DNA of 64,000 nucleotides from Streptomyces aureus. GTDB lineage: Bacteria > Actinomycetota > Actinomycetes > Streptomycetales > Streptomycetaceae. Within the stretch, counting starts at the first letter, position 1. Every line of letters begins with the position of its first letter. The stretch is taken from the NCBI RefSeq assembly GCF_000725495.1, contig NZ_JNZD01000005.1, forward strand, positions 1-64,000, written 5' to 3'. Below the pieces are notes generated by a model. That model searched no databases. It was given only the letters and a program-made list of their open reading frames with translations, and was not told the DNA's origin. Of this stretch, positions 56,040-64,000 are shown one piece after another. The position numbers and the translations under genes are program-made.

Positions 56040-57127
56040 ACACTTCCCCGGCGGAGGCGCTGGTCCGGCTCTCCGACGCGCACGTCGTCCACAAGGCGCG
56101 CAGCGGTGGGGTGTTCACCCGGGACCGGGTGTACGCCCTGACCGGCGCCGATCTCACCGTCGCGCCCGGCGAGACGATCGGGGTCGTCGGCGAGTCGGGC
56201 TGCGGCAAGTCGACCCTCGCGAAGGTCCTGGTGGGGGTGCAGCGGCCGACGTCCGGCACGGTGTCGTTCGGCGGCCGCGACCTGTGGTCGCTGAAGCCGG
56301 ACGAGCGGCGCGCGACGGTCGGCGCCGACACGGGCATGATCTTCCAGGACCCGTCGACGGCCCTGAACCGCCGGCTGCCCGTGCGCCGCATCCTGCGCGA
56401 CCCGCTGGACGTGCACCGGCGCGGCAGTGCCGCCGAACGCGAGCAACGGGTCCGGGAGTTGCTGGCCCTGGTCGGTCTGCCCCGGGCCCTCGCGGACGCG
56501 CTGCCGGGGCAGCTGTCCGGCGGTCAGCGCCAGCGGGTGGCGATCGCCCGCGCCCTGGCCCTGGACCCCGGCCTGGTGGTGGCCGACGAGCCGACGAGCG
56601 CGCTGGACGTGTCGGTGCGCGCGCAGATCCTCAACCTCCTCCTCGACCTCAGGGAACGGCTCGGCCTGGCGCTGGTGTTCGTGTCGCACGACATCCAGAC
56701 GGTGCGCCGGATGAGCGACCGGGTGATCACGATGTACCTCGGGCGGATCGTCGAGGAGTCCCCGGCCGGCCGGGTCACCGACGGCTCCCGGCACCCGTAC
56801 ACCCGGGCGCTGTTCTCGGCGACCCCCGGCCTGCTGGAGCCGGTCGAGCCGATCCCGCTGACCGGACCCGTCCCCTCGGCGACCCGCCCGCCGAGCGGCT
56901 GCCCCTTCCGCACCCGGTGCTGGCGGGCGGACGGGGAGTGCGCGACCCGGATGCCGGAGTTCACGGCCGCGTCGGCGCCCGGCCACCGCTTCCGGTGCCA
57001 CCATCCTGTGGAGGAGGGCCGGCCGACGCGCACGCTCGTCGCACAGGCCGAGTCCGCCACCGGGACCGCCGCCGGGGCCGCCCCGGCCGACGTTCCGCCC
57101 CAGCAGCACATCAGGGAGCCTTCATGA
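56036..57127 (+). CDS. ABC transporter ATPase (DppF type)
   Basis: A 363-residue ATPase with Walker A (GESGCGKST), signature (LSGGQRQR), Walker B (LVVADEP), H-loop (FVSHD) and the C-terminal Cys motif CPFRTRCWRADGEC. It pairs with the ATPase half of the fusion protein. Coupled at both ends by 4-bp ATGA overlaps. A 35-residue Ala/Pro-rich tail leads to the overlap with the aldolase gene. Confidence 0.9.
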   Translation: MNTSPAEALVRLSDAHVVHKARSGGVFTRDRVYALTGADLTVAPGETIGVVGESGCGKSTLAKVLVGVQRPTSGTVSFGGRDLWSLKPDERRATVGADTGMIFQDPSTALNRRLPVRRILRDPLDVHRRGSAAEREQRVRELLALVGLPRALADALPGQLSGGQRQRVAIARALALDPGLVVADEPTSALDVSVRAQILNLLLDLRERLGLALVFVSHDIQTVRRMSDRVITMYLGRIVEESPAGRVTDGSRHPYTRALFSATPGLLEPVEPIPLTGPVPSATRPPSGCPFRTRCWRADGECATRMPEFTAASAPGHRFRCHHPVEEGRPTRTLVAQAESATGTAAGAAPADVPPQQHIREPS

Positions 57128-58059
57128 CCTTGCCCGCCCCGCTGACCGGTGTCGTACCGCCCGTCTGCACGCCCCTGACACCGGACCGCGAGGTGGACGT
57201 CCCGTCGCTCACCCGGCTGATCGACCACCTGGTGGACGCCGGGGTGCACGGCCTGTTCGTCCTCGGCTCGACCTCCGAGGTGGCCTATCTGACCGACGCG
57301 CAGCGCAGGCTCGTGGTGGAGACGGCGGTGGCGCACGTCGCGGGCCGGCTCCCCGTCCTGGCCGGCGTGATCGACATGACGACGCCCCGCGTCCTGGACC
57401 ACGCCCACACCGCCCGGGCCGCCGGCGCCGACGCGATCGTCGTCACCGCCCCCTTCTACACCCGCACCCACCCCGCCGAGATCGCCCGCCACTTCCGGCT
57501 GGTCGCCGCGCGCGCCGGGCTCCCCGTGTTCGCCTACGACCTGCCGGCCTCCGTCCACAGCAAGCTCGGCCCCGAACTGGTCCTGGAACTCGCCGCCGAC
57601 GGCGTGCTCGCGGGCCTCAAGGACTCCAGCGGCGACCTCGGCTCCTTCCGGACGGTCGTCACCGGCGCCCGTACCCGCCCCGGGGTCCGCGGCTTCACCG
57701 CGCTCACCGGCTCCGAGGTGGTCGTCGACTCCGCCCTGGCGCTCGGCGCCGACGGCGTGGTCCCGGGTCTGGCCAACGTGGACCCGGTGGGCTACGTCCG
57801 GCTGTACGAGCTGTGCGCGGCGGGCGACTGGCAGCGGGCGCGGGCCGAACAGGAGCGGCTGTGCGAGCTGTTCGGCCTGGTGGGTGTCGGCGACGCCGAC
57901 CGCATGGGCGGCAGTTCCTCGGCGCTCGGCGCCTTCAAGGCCGCGCTGCACCTGCGGGGTGTCATCGACTGCCCGGCGACGGCGGAGCCCCAGGTGCCGC
58001 TGTCGCCGGGCGAGGTCGAACGCGTGGGCAAGTACCTGGCGTCGGCGGGACTGCTCTGA
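57124..58059 (+). CDS. DapA/NanA-family aldolase, probable N-acetylneuraminate lyase
   Basis: A 311-residue TIM-barrel class I aldolase. The Schiff-base Lys166 sits in GLKDSSGD and the catalytic Tyr138 in FAYDLP. The phosphate/carboxylate loop GSTSEV near residue 48 replaces DapA's GTTGE. The KxxSGD context after the lysine resembles N-acetylneuraminate lyase and sugar-acid aldolases rather than dihydrodipicolinate synthase. The gene overlaps the transporter by 4 bp, and a sialidase gene faces it, so cleavage of imported sialic acid to pyruvate and N-acetylmannosamine is the best hypothesis. A 2-keto-3-deoxy-sugar-acid aldolase remains possible. Confidence 0.78.
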   Translation: MTLPAPLTGVVPPVCTPLTPDREVDVPSLTRLIDHLVDAGVHGLFVLGSTSEVAYLTDAQRRLVVETAVAHVAGRLPVLAGVIDMTTPRVLDHAHTARAAGADAIVVTAPFYTRTHPAEIARHFRLVAARAGLPVFAYDLPASVHSKLGPELVLELAADGVLAGLKDSSGDLGSFRTVVTGARTRPGVRGFTALTGSEVVVDSALALGADGVVPGLANVDPVGYVRLYELCAAGDWQRARAEQERLCELFGLVGVGDADRMGGSSSALGAFKAALHLRGVIDCPATAEPQVPLSPGEVERVGKYLASAGLL

Positions 58060-58093
58060 CCCGGCGCCGGGGCCCGTCCGCCCCTGGGGCCTG

Positions 58094-59317
58094 TCAGGGC
58101 CTGTCCGGGCCGAGCAGCTCGCTCACCGGCAGCCGCCTGAATTCGATGGACTCGTACGGTCCCCTGTCCCCGGTCTCGTAGAGGATGCCGACCCGGGAGG
58201 CGCCGAGCTGGACCAGGTCCGAGTAGGCGGCCCGCCGCGTGGACAGGGTGCTCGCCCTCACGAAGTCCGCTCCGGCCGTCGTGCTGCGCCAGAGCGCCAT
58301 GGACTGCCGGGCGGTCGGGACGGACGGCCCCGAGAAGAGGAGCGGCGCGGAGCGGCCGGTGAGCTGGAGGACGCTGCCCTGGACGACGGGGACGTCGTCC
58401 AGGGTGGGCTGCACGGCGAAGGGGCGGTCCAGGGTCTCGGCGCCGTCGCTCGAGTAGGAGTCGAGGCGGTTGCCGGGGCTCGTGCCGTTCTGGTCCCGGG
58501 AGGAGAAGTAGAGCCGTCCGTCGGGGAGTTCGGCCACCGAGCTCTCGTTGGCGTTCTCCGTCCCGTCGTAGGTGTCGTCGACGAAGCCGAGCCGCCAGCT
58601 GCGCCCGCCGTCGTCGCTGTAGAGCGCGTGCGCCCCGTAGTACCGGGCCTCCTGGCCGGAGTCCGGTGACCCGGCGGGCGGGGCGGCGGAGTGGTTGGCG
58701 GGGACGACCAGGCGGCCCGCGTGCGGTCCGTGGCGCAGCGCGATCGCGTGGCCCGGTCCGGTGGCGTACCAGCGCCAGCCCGGAGGCTTCACCTGGTCGG
58801 TGATGTCCCGCGGGGCGGTGAAGTGCCGTCCGTCGTCCCGGCTGGTCTGCACGAAGACGCGCCGGCTCTGCTCCGGGGTGACCTCGCCCCGCATGATCTG
58901 CGCCTCGGTCACAGCACCGCTGTTGTAGGACGTGAGCAGGACGATCCGGCCGGTGCGGGGGTCCACCACCGGCGCCGGGTTGCCGCGGGTGTCGCCGTCC
59001 CCGGAGGAGACGACCGTGAGCGGGCTCCAGGTGCAGCCGCCGTCGGCGGAGCGTCTGAGGACGACGTCGATGTTCCCGGTGTCGCCCGCCCCGCTGTGCC
59101 GCCCCTCGGCGAAGGCGAGCAGGGTGCCGGCGCCGGTCCGGACGGTCGCCGGGATGCGGTAGGTGTCGTAGCCGTCCTGTCCCGCGGTGTACGGGACGGA
59201 GGAGACGCATCCCCCGCCGCCGCCCCGGGGAGTGGCCGCGGCGGTGCCGGTGGCGGCGAGGGCGGTGAGGAGTCCGGTGGCGGCGGCGAACGTGAGCGTG
59301 CGGCTCATGCTGGTCAT
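58094..59317 (-). CDS. Secreted exo-alpha-sialidase (GH33)
   Basis: A 407-residue exported glycosidase. A signal peptide to about residue 33 is followed by a six-bladed propeller. The sialidase motif YRIPA (Arg of the triad) is near residue 55, with three Asp-boxes: SADGGCTW, SRDDGRHF and SDDGGRSW. The nucleophile Tyr and later Arg residues (YSDLVQLG, ILYETG) are in family positions. No lectin module follows. The ATG at 59317 has GGAG 4 bp upstream. Convergent with the aldolase gene, it would release terminal sialic acids for import by the adjoining transporter. Confidence 0.87.
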   Translation of the reverse strand: MTSMSRTLTFAAATGLLTALAATGTAAATPRGGGGGCVSSVPYTAGQDGYDTYRIPATVRTGAGTLLAFAEGRHSGAGDTGNIDVVLRRSADGGCTWSPLTVVSSGDGDTRGNPAPVVDPRTGRIVLLTSYNSGAVTEAQIMRGEVTPEQSRRVFVQTSRDDGRHFTAPRDITDQVKPPGWRWYATGPGHAIALRHGPHAGRLVVPANHSAAPPAGSPDSGQEARYYGAHALYSDDGGRSWRLGFVDDTYDGTENANESSVAELPDGRLYFSSRDQNGTSPGNRLDSYSSDGAETLDRPFAVQPTLDDVPVVQGSVLQLTGRSAPLLFSGPSVPTARQSMALWRSTTAGADFVRASTLSTRRAAYSDLVQLGASRVGILYETGDRGPYESIEFRRLPVSELLGPDRP

Positions 59318-59490
59318 GGCACTCCCTGGACGGCGTCGACTGCGTCGGGCCCGGGACGTGGGACGTGGGATGTCCCGGTGCACCTACTGTGCCCCGGGCG
59401 TCACGCCGGTACCCGTGCCGTCGGGGTGGGATGACGGGGCGTCAGCGCTTTCCGGCCGCCTTCCGCGCCCGCCCCGGACGGCCCGGCGGG

Positions 59491-60168
59491 TCAGGTCCGG
59501 CCCGCGTCCCCCGGGGTCACCAGGCCCGACTCGTACGCCACGATGACCAGCTGGGTCCGGTCGCGGGCACCCAGCTTGCCCATGATGCGGCTGACGTGGG
59601 TCTTCGCGGTGAGCGGGCTGAGTCCCAACGCCGCCGCGATCTCGGTGTTGTTGAGGCCGCGCGCGACCAGGGTGAGCACCTCCCGCTCGCGTTCGGAGAG
59701 CCCTTCGGGGCCGGCCGCCGTGAGCGCGGGGACGGCCGGGGCGCTCAGGAAGCGGGCGACCAGGCGGGCGGTGGGGCCCGGCGAGAGCAGCGCGTCCCCG
59801 GCGGCCACCGTGCGGATCGCGTCGAGGAGTTCCGCGGGCCGGGTGTCCTTCACCAGGAAGCCGGAGGCGCCCGCGCGCAGCGCCTCCACGATGTGCTCGT
59901 CGGTGTCGTAGGTGGTGAGCACGAGCACCCTGACCCCGGCGAGGTCCGCGTCGGCCGCGATGAGCCGGGTGGCCTCGATGCCGTCCAGGTCGGGCATGCG
60001 GATGTCCATCACGACCAGGTCGGCGCGCCCGGTGCGGGCCAGCTCGACGGCCTCGCGCCCGGTGGCGGCCTGTCCGACCACCTCCATGTCCCGTGCCGAC
60101 TCCACGAGCATGGCGAACGCGGCCCGCACGAGGTTCTGGTCGTCGGCGAGCACCACACGGATGGTCAT
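59491..60168 (-). CDS. NarL/LuxR-type response regulator
   Basis: A 225-residue regulator: receiver domain with acidic pair Asp9/Asp10, phospho-acceptor Asp55 (VVMDIRMPD) and conserved Lys (FLVKDTRP). A LuxR helix-turn-helix (LSEREREVLTLVARGLNNTEIAA) follows near residues 150-205. The start overlaps the kinase stop (ATGA), so kinase and regulator are made together. A likely target is the MMPL gene upstream, which carries a perfect palindrome at 63973. Confidence 0.9.
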   Translation of the reverse strand: MTIRVVLADDQNLVRAAFAMLVESARDMEVVGQAATGREAVELARTGRADLVVMDIRMPDLDGIEATRLIAADADLAGVRVLVLTTYDTDEHIVEALRAGASGFLVKDTRPAELLDAIRTVAAGDALLSPGPTARLVARFLSAPAVPALTAAGPEGLSEREREVLTLVARGLNNTEIAAALGLSPLTAKTHVSRIMGKLGARDRTQLVIVAYESGLVTPGDAGRT

Positions 60169-61694
60169 CGCACCCCACCCCGCCCGCCGTCGGCACCGCC
60201 CGCGAGCCCCGGCCCGGAGCGGGGGACCCCGGGTGCCGCCTCACCGGCCGGAAGGCCCGACACGGCGGGAGCCGCCGACGGCCGGGACGGGTGCGCGGGC
60301 ACCGGGGGCTCGGCCGGTTCCAGGCGCGCTCCCGTGTCCGGTTCCGGGCGCACTCCTGCGGCCGGTTCCGGGCCCACTCCAGGGGCCGGGCGCACCCCCG
60401 TGCCCGGCTCCAGGCCCGCCCCCGTACCCGGCTCCAGGCGCACTCCTGCGGGCGATTCCAGGCCCACCCCCGTGCCCGGTTCCGGGCGCGGGTCCGGCAC
60501 CGTGCCCAGGGGAAGGACCGCCCGGACCGCGAATCCGCCCTCCTCGCGGGTCCCGGTCTCCACCGTGCCGCCCACGCTGCGGGCCCGTTCCCGCATTCCC
60601 ACCAGCCCGAAGCCGGGCGGGCCGCCCGCGTCGCCGGCGCCGTCGTCCGTGACCGACACCCGCAGCGCCCAGCCGTCGGTGTCCAGGTCCACCCGGACGC
60701 GCGCGCCGGGACCCGCGTGCCGTACCGCGTTGGTCAGCGCCTCCTGGACGATGCGGTAGGCGGCGGCGCCCACGGCGGTGGGAACGCCGTCGGCCCCCCT
60801 CAGCGCCGGGGCCTCCACCGCCGTGCCCGCGGCCCTGGCCGCCGCCACCAGGTCGGGCACCCCGTCGAGGCCGGGCAGCGGGCCCCGGGCCTGACCGCCG
60901 TGCTCGGAGTCGCGCAGCACCTTCAGCGTGGTCCGCAGTTCGCCGCGCGCGCTCCGGCAGGTCTCGGAGATGTCGTCGAGGGCCTTGGCGACGGCCGTAC
61001 GGTCCAGCCGGTCGGGGTCGGCGGCCAGGACGTGGGCGGCGACGGAGGTCTGCACCCCGATCAGGGTGATGCTGTGGGCGAGCAGATCGTGCAGGTCCCG
61101 GGCGATGCGCAGCCGTTCCTCGGCGACCCTGCGGCGGGCCTCCTCCTCCCGGGTGCGTTCGGCGCGTTCGGCGCGCTCGACGACCGAGGCGAAGTACTGC
61201 CCGTGCACCCGGACGTACACGCCGAGCACGATGAACGCGACGATCCAGCCGGTGACGCGCAGCGCCTGGGTGCCCTCGGTGGTGCCCTGCCCGAACTTGA
61301 CCGTGAGCATGATGCCGATGACTCCGCTGCCGATGAGCAGCGAGCGCAGCGGGCTTCCGGTGACGGCGACGGTGAACAGCGCGGTCATCGAGACGAGCAG
61401 CGGCGCGCTGTGGTCGAAGTCGAGCGCGTGGTACGGGGCGACGCAGGCGACGAGCAGGAGGAACGCCGGGAGCGGGGCGCACCGCCGGAAGACCAGCGCG
61501 AGGTGGGCCCCGGTCAGCAGGGTCCAGCCGAGCGCGTCGGGCCGCCGCCCGTCGGTGTGCAGGGTGAGCGCCACGGCCATGTCGAGGATCAGCAGCACGC
61601 CGGCGAGCAGCGCGTCCTGGCGCAGGAGCCGCGCCCGGGCGACGTTGCCCCGGTACCCGGAGCCGGTGAGGTGCAGCAAGCGTTTGACGTCCAC
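60165..61694 (-). CDS. HisKA_3 sensor histidine kinase with repeat-rich C-tail
   Basis: A 509-residue kinase. Four or five helices (residues 25-160), the H-box RIARDLHDLLAHS with the phospho-acceptor His, and an ATPase domain with N-box EALTNAVRHAG and DDGAGD. Beyond the normal end near residue 390 is a 115-residue Pro/Gly/Glu tail with repeats of the form (L/R)EPGTGV, encoded by a 24-bp DNA array. The GTG start at 61694 has GGAAG 8 bp upstream. The gene ends inside the regulator's start codon. An MMPL exporter gene precedes it by 71 bp on the same strand. Confidence 0.88.
   Translation of the reverse strand: MDVKRLLHLTGSGYRGNVARARLLRQDALLAGVLLILDMAVALTLHTDGRRPDALGWTLLTGAHLALVFRRCAPLPAFLLLVACVAPYHALDFDHSAPLLVSMTALFTVAVTGSPLRSLLIGSGVIGIMLTVKFGQGTTEGTQALRVTGWIVAFIVLGVYVRVHGQYFASVVERAERAERTREEEARRRVAEERLRIARDLHDLLAHSITLIGVQTSVAAHVLAADPDRLDRTAVAKALDDISETCRSARGELRTTLKVLRDSEHGGQARGPLPGLDGVPDLVAAARAAGTAVEAPALRGADGVPTAVGAAAYRIVQEALTNAVRHAGPGARVRVDLDTDGWALRVSVTDDGAGDAGGPPGFGLVGMRERARSVGGTVETGTREEGGFAVRAVLPLGTVPDPRPEPGTGVGLESPAGVRLEPGTGAGLEPGTGVRPAPGVGPEPAAGVRPEPDTGARLEPAEPPVPAHPSRPSAAPAVSGLPAGEAAPGVPRSGPGLAGGADGGRGGVR
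60305..60500. repeat. 24-bp tandem repeat array in the kinase gene
   Basis: Units with a GGTTCC, GGCTCC or GATTCC core start at 60316, 60340, 60364, 60406, 60430, 60454 and 60478, all but one spaced 24 bp. They encode an eight-residue period, LEPGTGVG-like, in the disordered C-tail. One 18-bp unit breaks the register between 60364 and 60406 without breaking the frame. Confidence 0.75.
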
Positions 61695-61765
61695 CGCTTC
61701 ATCTTCCGTGAGGGGGCGCCCCCGCGGGAGACGGGGGCGCCCGGAACCTGTCGTCCGGTGCGGGG

Positions 61766-63847
61766 TCAGCCCACGGGGGCGGGCTCCCTCGGTCCGGCCG
61801 GCTCGGGGTCCGGTTCGCGGGAGAGGGCGCCCGGCCACCAGACCTTGCGGCCCAGGGCCACGCTCGCGCTGGTCACCAGGTACGTACGGACGAGGAAGGT
61901 GTCGAGCAGCACCCCGACCGAGATGACGAAGCCGAGCTCGACGAGCTGGAGGAGCCCCATGTTCGTGAGCACCGCGAAGGTGGCCGCGAGGACGAGGCCG
62001 GCCGAGGCGATCACCCCGCCGGTGGTGCGCAGCGCGGTCAGCGCGGCGGCGGCCGGTTCGGCTCCGGACAGGGACTCCTCCCGCATCCGGTGCATGAGGA
62101 AGATCCCGTAGTCGACGCCCAGGGCGACGAGGAACACGAAGGACAGCAGGCCGAGTCCGGGGTCGGTCCCCTCGAAGCCGAGCAGCGGGCCGAAGACGAG
62201 ACCGCCGATGCCGAGGGCCGCTCCCCACACCGCGATGACGGCGGCGACGAGCAGCAGCGGTGCGACGAGCGAGCGCAGGAGCAGGATCAGGATCAGCAGC
62301 ACGGAGACCAGCACGATCGGGACGACGACGAGCCGGTCGCGGGCGTCGGTGTCCTGGAGGTCGATCTGCTGGGCGCTGGGGCCGCCGACGTAGGACCCGT
62401 CGAGGTCGGCGCGCAGGGCCTTGATCGTGGCGGTCTCGGCCGCCGACTGCGGGGCGCCGCGCGCGATGACGGAGAGCTCCGTCCAGCCCCCGCCGCTGCG
62501 TCCGCGTTCGGCGCTCGCGACCCCGGCGTGCCCGCGTACGGCGGACAGGGTCGCCTCCGCCCGTCCGGTGGGCGTGATGACGGTGATGGGCTGGGTGCCC
62601 CGCTCGGGGTAGGCGCGGGCGAGGGTCTCCAGCGCGGTGACCGAGTCGGGCCGGTGGGCGAAGGAGTCCTGCTGCTTGAGCGGTCCGGGCAGGTTCAGGG
62701 TGCCGAGGGCCAGCGCCCCGAGGAGGGCGGCTCCGGCGGCCAGGACGACGAGGGGCCGGCGGCCGGCGGAGGACCCCATCGCGGCGAACAGGCCCCGCCG
62801 CGAGGAGGGCTCGCTGCCGTACGCCGGGACGAGCGGCCAGAACACCCGGCGGCCGAGCAGGACGAGCACGGCGGGGAGCAGGGTCAGCATGGCGACGAGG
62901 GCGCAGAGGACGCCGACGGTGCCGGTCGGACCCATGCCCCGGCTGCTGTTCAGGTCGGCGGCCAGCAGGCACAGGAGTCCCGCGGCGACGGTCCCGGAGG
63001 AGGCGAGGACGGCGGGCCCGCAGCCGCGCAGGGCCTCCCGCATGGCCTCGTAGGGGCGTTCCACGCGCCGCAGTTCCTCCCGGTAGCGGGAGATGATCAG
63101 CAGGGCGTAGTCGGTCCCGGCGCCGAAGACGAGGATCGTCATCACGCCCGTGCTCTGGCCGGAGACGGTGGTGCCGAACGCCTGGTGCAGTCCGTAGGTG
63201 ACGCCCATCGACAGATAGTCGGCGACACCCGCGACCGCGAGCGGGACGAGCCACAGCAGCGGACTGCGGTAGATGAGGATCAGCAGGACGGCGACGACGG
63301 CGACGGTGGTGTAGAGCAGCGGTCCGCCCAGCGAGTTGTAGACCTCGCCCGCGTCGGTGGCCAGGGCGCCGGGCCCGCCGACGACGACGCTCATCCCGTC
63401 GGTGGACCGGGCGACGTCCCGGACGTCGTTCACGAACGCGTCGCGCTTCTTCTCGTCGGTGCCGGGCGCGGTGCTGGCGAGGGGGTACATCAGGGTGGTG
63501 CCGTCGGCGGACGGGACGGCCCGGGGTGTGCCGGTGAGCGGATTGGCCCGGGTGATCGCGGCGATCTGGCGGGCCGCGGTGTCACGGTCGGCGGCGCCGA
63601 GGCCCCCGTCCCGGTGGTAGACGAGGACCAGTTCGGTGGCCTCGCCGCCGGGCAGCCGGTCCTCGATCTTCGCGACCCGGGTGGAGTCGGCGCTCGCGGG
63701 CAGATAGTCGACGGCCCGGTCGTGCTGCACGTCCGACAGCTTCGCCGCGAACGGGCCGACGACGGCCAGCAGTCCGATCCACAGCGCGAGCACCGCCCAC
63801 GGCACGGCCCGCCGCCGCGGGCGCGTTCTTGTCTCTCCGGCCCCCAT
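61766..63847 (-). CDS. MMPL/RND-family transporter
   Basis: A 693-residue polytopic protein with about 12 helices and two large extracytoplasmic loops (residues 35-165 and 380-500). Conserved MMPL features include the FGAGTDYALLIISRYREEL proton-relay helix near residue 245 and its counterpart LVALGVDYGIFLMHRMREES near 580. Such proteins export lipids, lipid-linked or antibiotic-like molecules; the cargo is unknown. The ATG start has GGGAGG 10 bp upstream. It lies upstream of the kinase-regulator pair on the same strand (gap 71 bp) and is probably its target or operon mate. Confidence 0.88.
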   Translation of the reverse strand: MGAGETRTRPRRRAVPWAVLALWIGLLAVVGPFAAKLSDVQHDRAVDYLPASADSTRVAKIEDRLPGGEATELVLVYHRDGGLGAADRDTAARQIAAITRANPLTGTPRAVPSADGTTLMYPLASTAPGTDEKKRDAFVNDVRDVARSTDGMSVVVGGPGALATDAGEVYNSLGGPLLYTTVAVVAVLLILIYRSPLLWLVPLAVAGVADYLSMGVTYGLHQAFGTTVSGQSTGVMTILVFGAGTDYALLIISRYREELRRVERPYEAMREALRGCGPAVLASSGTVAAGLLCLLAADLNSSRGMGPTGTVGVLCALVAMLTLLPAVLVLLGRRVFWPLVPAYGSEPSSRRGLFAAMGSSAGRRPLVVLAAGAALLGALALGTLNLPGPLKQQDSFAHRPDSVTALETLARAYPERGTQPITVITPTGRAEATLSAVRGHAGVASAERGRSGGGWTELSVIARGAPQSAAETATIKALRADLDGSYVGGPSAQQIDLQDTDARDRLVVVPIVLVSVLLILILLLRSLVAPLLLVAAVIAVWGAALGIGGLVFGPLLGFEGTDPGLGLLSFVFLVALGVDYGIFLMHRMREESLSGAEPAAAALTALRTTGGVIASAGLVLAATFAVLTNMGLLQLVELGFVISVGVLLDTFLVRTYLVTSASVALGRKVWWPGALSREPDPEPAGPREPAPVG

Positions 63848-63972
63848 GGACAGGGCCTCCCTTCGGTCCGGATGTCTGGTTCCGCGTTCCAGACTTCCGT
63901 TCCGCGCCCCGCCTTTCGTCGCCCGCCGGAGCGAGCCGGGGCCTACTGCGGGGGGTGTCCCAAGGCGGGCGT

Positions 63973-63988
63973 TACTCCCCGGGGAGTA
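63973..63988. promoter_or_regulatory. Perfect 16-bp palindrome upstream of the MMPL gene
   Basis: TACTCCCCGGGGAGTA is fully self-complementary and lies 126 bp before the exporter start. TACTGCGGGG occurs as a direct repeat nearby (near 63944 and 63987). I would expect a response-regulator dimer to bind it. The rest of 63848-64000 shows no gene. Confidence 0.6.
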
Positions 63989-64000
63989 CTGCGGGGGTGC

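Noticed and set aside
57124..58059. Dihydrodipicolinate synthase for lysine synthesis
   Set aside because: The carboxylate loop is GSTSEV rather than GTTGE, the lysine context is KDSSGD, and the gene is coupled to a transporter and faces a sialidase rather than lysine genes.
60165..63254. One very long frame joining the histidine kinase to upstream sequence
   Set aside because: Upstream of the GTG at 61694 it is antisense-like low-complexity sequence out of frame with the MMPL gene, which has clear MMPL motifs. The kinase begins at its first transmembrane helix.

Overview
The window is a stretch of high-GC chromosome from an actinomycete, almost certainly Streptomyces. This rests on very GC-rich third positions, frequent GTG and TTG starts, GlnR and Zur boxes of the streptomycete type, the XRE/DUF397 gene pair and many secreted proteins. 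From memory, the core order nasA ... nirBD ... ppdK ... dusB ... glyS-znuACB-zur-uppS-recO matches the SCO24xx-SCO25xx region of S. coelicolor. I saw no rRNA, tRNA, CRISPR array, transposase or integrase, so this is chromosome core with small accessory inserts.

Layout. 0.2-15.3 kb: two nitrogen-assimilation units (nasA at 0.25 kb; an FAD reductase-nirB-nirD operon at 11.1-15.3 kb), each behind a GlnR-like box. Between them lie cutA with a gamma-glutamylcyclotransferase-like gene, a secreted M4 metalloprotease, a surface protein with a class F-type sortase, a TauE/SafE transporter, and a two-component system preceded by a separate copy of its sensor domain. 15.5-24.6 kb: cell-surface and secreted proteins (an LCP-family cell-wall ligase, a trypsin-like protease with an FG-GAP/VCBS domain, a membrane-anchored repeat protein). 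24.8-33.1 kb: pyruvate phosphate dikinase, a ROK regulator, and a divergent pair of (alpha/alpha)6-barrel glycosidases. 33.3-40.9 kb: dusB, two DHA2-type MFS exporters (one divergent from an XRE regulator), a small Cys2His2-like protein, and a Fic-type protein overlapping an unknown gene. 41.0-48.1 kb: glyS, the zinc uptake operon znuACB with zur, uppS and recO. 48.2-50.4 kb: two very small genes divergent from an XRE (DUF5753)/DUF397 pair, then a tyrosine-phosphatase-like protein.

50.4-59.3 kb is the most coherent accessory system: a FadR-type GntR regulator, a divergent and translationally coupled five-gene operon (Tat lipoprotein binding protein, permease, natural permease-ATPase fusion, ATPase, DapA/NanA-family aldolase), and a convergent secreted sialidase. 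Together they look like a sialic-acid release, import and cleavage module with its own promoter and operator. 59.5-64 kb holds a second two-component system and an MMPL exporter, with a perfect 16-bp palindrome upstream of the exporter.

A recurring oddity is short tandem DNA repeats of period 9, 21 and 24 bp. They lie inside or beside genes (GGCT linker, intergenic 10.8 kb, glycosidase, Fic protein, kinase C-tail), usually in frame and in disordered parts. The 21-bp arrays at 3.2 and 10.8 kb share the same GGGTCCGG core.
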